A stretch of DNA of 5,396 nt from an uncultured bacterium (GTDB lineage: Bacteria; Planctomycetota; Planctomycetia; Pirellulales; UBA1268). The notes under the pieces are model-generated. The model searched no databases. It saw only the letters and a program-made list of their open reading frames with translations, and had not been told where the DNA came from. A program made the position numbers and the translations under genes. The first letter of the stretch is position 1, and every line of letters starts with the position of its first letter. Shown one piece after another: positions 3,676-5,396 of this stretch. Location of the stretch: positions 1 to 5,396 of the forward strand of contig CALGAS010000611.1 in the NCBI GenBank assembly GCA_937959175.1, given 5' to 3'.

Positions 3676-5396
3676 ATGCTCGACTGGCTCGGCGGCATCA
3701 CGCCGGGGACCCGCCCCGCGATCACGGCAGCCACCTGGCGGGTCGTCCGCGAGGTCAATCAGCTCGCCCCGGAGATGGAGGCCCTCCCGGACGTCGATCT
3801 GCGTCGCCTCGGGCGGTCGCTCTCGTACCGTGCCAAGGCGGGCGAACCGGTCGATTCGCTGATCGTTGAGAGCTTTGCCGCGACACGGGAGGCGGGCCGG
3901 CGGCGGCTCGGGATGCGACACTACGACGTCCAGTTGCTCGCCGGGGCGGCGCTCGTCAAGGGGGCGATCCTTGAGATGCAGACCGGCGAGGGCAAGACGC
4001 TCGTCGCCACGCTCCCGCTGGTGCTCTACGCCCTGGCCGGCAAGGGGGCCCACCTCGCCACGGTCAACGACTACCTGGCCCGACGTGACGCCGAGTGGAT
4101 GGAGCCGATCTACGAGGCGCTCGGCCTCAAGGTCGGCATCGTCGAGTCGCAGATGGACTTTGACACCCGTCGCCAGGCCTACGCTCGCGACGTCACCTAC
4201 GGCACCGCCAAGGAGTTTGGCTTCGACTTCCTCAAAGATCGGCTGATGAACCGGGAACTGGCCGAGGGCCGCGGCGATCTCGGGGCGATGCTGACCGGCC
4301 GTTCGGCAGGCGGGGCGGCCAAGCTCCTCCAGCGGCCCTACTGGTTCGCCCTGGTCGACGAAGCTGACAACGTGCTGATCGACGAGGCCCGCACCCCGCT
4401 GATTATCGCCTCTCCGCCTGGCGAGGCCCAGGCGACCGAGCAGGCCCTCTTTCGGTTTGCGGCCCGAGCTGCCGCGGAACTCGAGCCCGACGGCGACTTC
4501 GAGGAGGATGTCCGCAAGCACACCTGCGAACTGCTCGGCCGCGGCCGCAGCCGGGTGCGGGCCCTCGACCGGCCGCCCGAGCTCGACGCCGTCAGCCTGC
4601 TCTCGATCTACGACGCGGTCGAACGGGCCTGCAAGGCGAGGCAGTTTTACGTCCGCGACAGGCAATACGTCGTCCGCGACGGCAAGATCGTGATTATCGA
4701 CGAGTTCACCGGCCGGGCCGCCGAGGGCCGCACCTGGCGGGACGGCCTCCACCAGGCGGTTGAGGCGAAGGAAGACGTCGAGGTGACCGTGCCCTCGGGC
4801 CACGCCGCCCGGATCACGATCCAAGACCTCTTCGCCCGCTGGCCGTACCTCGCCGGGATGACCGGCACGATTGCGACCAGCCGCGGCGAAATCGCCCGCA
4901 CCTACGATGTCGGGGTCGACGTCGTCCCCACCAACAAGCCGGCGATCCGGCAGCGGCTCGCGCCGGTCGTCACCGAGACCTACCCCGCCAAGCTCGAGCG
5001 GATCGTGGCCGAGATCGCGGAGATGCACGCCCTGGGCCGGCCCGTCCTGATCGGCACCCGCTCGATCGACAAGTCGGAGGATCTCTCCAGACTGCTGACG
5101 GCCGCCGGCCTCGAGCACACGGTGCTCAACGCCCGCCACATCGCCCAGGAGGCCGAGATCGTGGCCGGCGCTGGAGCCCTCGGCCAGATCACGGTTTCGA
5201 CGAACATGGCCGGCCGCGGCACCGACATCAAACTCGGCGAGGGCGTGGCCGAACTCGGCGGCCTGCACGTGATCTGCACCGAGCTCCATGACTCGGCCCG
5301 GATCGACCGCCAGCTCGTCGGCCGCTGCGGCCGCCAGGGCGACCCCGGCACCTGGCGGCAGTATGTCGCCCTCGACGACGAGATCCTGATCGCCGC
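3676..5396 (+). CDS. SecA-like preprotein translocase ATPase, compact paralogue type (3' end beyond window)
   Basis: SecA-family ATPases push unfolded preproteins through the SecYEG channel. The open frame gives 573 residues and is cut by the window edge. Motifs in order: MRHYDVQLL (80-88); Walker A MQTGEGKT with Lys107; VNDYLA; YGTAKEFGFDFL (175-186); Walker B VDEAD with Asp228, then NVLIDEARTPLIIA; VRDGKIVIIDEFTGR (to 347); LAGMTGT (392-398); VPTNKP; TNMAGRGTDIKLG (509-521); and GRCGRQGDPG (549-558). Both nucleotide-binding folds are thus present. From memory of canonical SecA, the stretch between Asp228 and the IDEFTGR block is roughly 70 residues shorter, so the preprotein-crosslinking domain is reduced, while about 19 extra residues lie just before Walker B. 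Substitutions include Gln102 for Arg/Lys, Cys551 for Ser, and ELHDSARID for ERHESRRID. This suggests an accessory SecA2-like protein and not the housekeeping SecA, but the scaffold, wing and C-terminal parts are outside the window, so no symbol is given. Confidence 0.9.
   Translation, partial: MLDWLGGITPGTRPAITAATWRVVREVNQLAPEMEALPDVDLRRLGRSLSYRAKAGEPVDSLIVESFAATREAGRRRLGMRHYDVQLLAGAALVKGAILEMQTGEGKTLVATLPLVLYALAGKGAHLATVNDYLARRDAEWMEPIYEALGLKVGIVESQMDFDTRRQAYARDVTYGTAKEFGFDFLKDRLMNRELAEGRGDLGAMLTGRSAGGAAKLLQRPYWFALVDEADNVLIDEARTPLIIASPPGEAQATEQALFRFAARAAAELEPDGDFEEDVRKHTCELLGRGRSRVRALDRPPELDAVSLLSIYDAVERACKARQFYVRDRQYVVRDGKIVIIDEFTGRAAEGRTWRDGLHQAVEAKEDVEVTVPSGHAARITIQDLFARWPYLAGMTGTIATSRGEIARTYDVGVDVVPTNKPAIRQRLAPVVTETYPAKLERIVAEIAEMHALGRPVLIGTRSIDKSEDLSRLLTAAGLEHTVLNARHIAQEAEIVAGAGALGQITVSTNMAGRGTDIKLGEGVAELGGLHVICTELHDSARIDRQLVGRCGRQGDPGTWRQYVALDDEILIA

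Noticed and set aside
1770..3869. Open frame of 699 codons on the + strand across queG and the lipoprotein gene
   Set aside because: It is antisense to queG and out of frame with the lipoprotein and SecA-like genes, both of which have clear family or signal features. Its translation is Arg/Pro/Gly/Ala-rich without recognisable motifs, as expected from GC-rich third positions.
3517..5289. Open frame of 590 codons on the - strand opposite the SecA-like gene
   Set aside because: It covers almost the whole SecA-like gene in antisense and resembles no family I know. Its length follows from the GC codon bias of the real gene, and the SecA motifs on the + strand are unambiguous.

Overview
The window is GC-rich bacterial chromosome carrying four protein genes and no RNA genes. 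The GC bias at third codon positions leaves long meaningless open frames opposite the real genes. The best guess for the source is a planctomycete (Pirellulales-like). This rests on general resemblance: the unusual N-terminal motif of the dihydrouridine synthase, a compact SecA-like protein, short extragenic palindromes, and a Pro/Gln-rich lipoprotein. It was not tested by any search.

Layout from left to right. Bases 1-138 hold a perfect 10-bp-stem palindrome, a degenerate copy of it, and a second hairpin. Next comes a tRNA-dihydrouridine synthase (139-1200, +). It converges across a 53-bp gap on epoxyqueuosine reductase QueG (1254-2507, -). A divergent intergenic region of about 200 bp contains an imperfect direct repeat. 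Then comes a lipoprotein of about 264 residues (2713-3507, +), whose mature part is Pro-rich and then Gln/Asn-rich and has almost no charged residues. After a 168-bp gap with a tandem duplication and two hairpins, a SecA-like ATPase starts at 3676 (+) and runs off the right edge after 573 codons.

How the genes relate. Dus and QueG both modify tRNA (dihydrouridine in the D-loop region, and the last step of queuosine synthesis at the wobble position), but they are convergent and not an operon. The lipoprotein and the SecA-like gene lie in the same direction. The lipoprotein needs export, and the ATPase belongs to the export motor family, but any functional link is speculation. The ATPase has its own ribosome binding site and probably its own promoter.

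The two items most worth a second look are the lipoprotein (an almost uncharged Q/N-rich domain with a perfect 11-residue, 3-4-4 hydrophobic repeat) and the SecA-like protein (all ATPase motifs kept, preprotein-crosslinking region much shortened, several motif substitutions). No mobile element, CRISPR array, tRNA or rRNA was seen.
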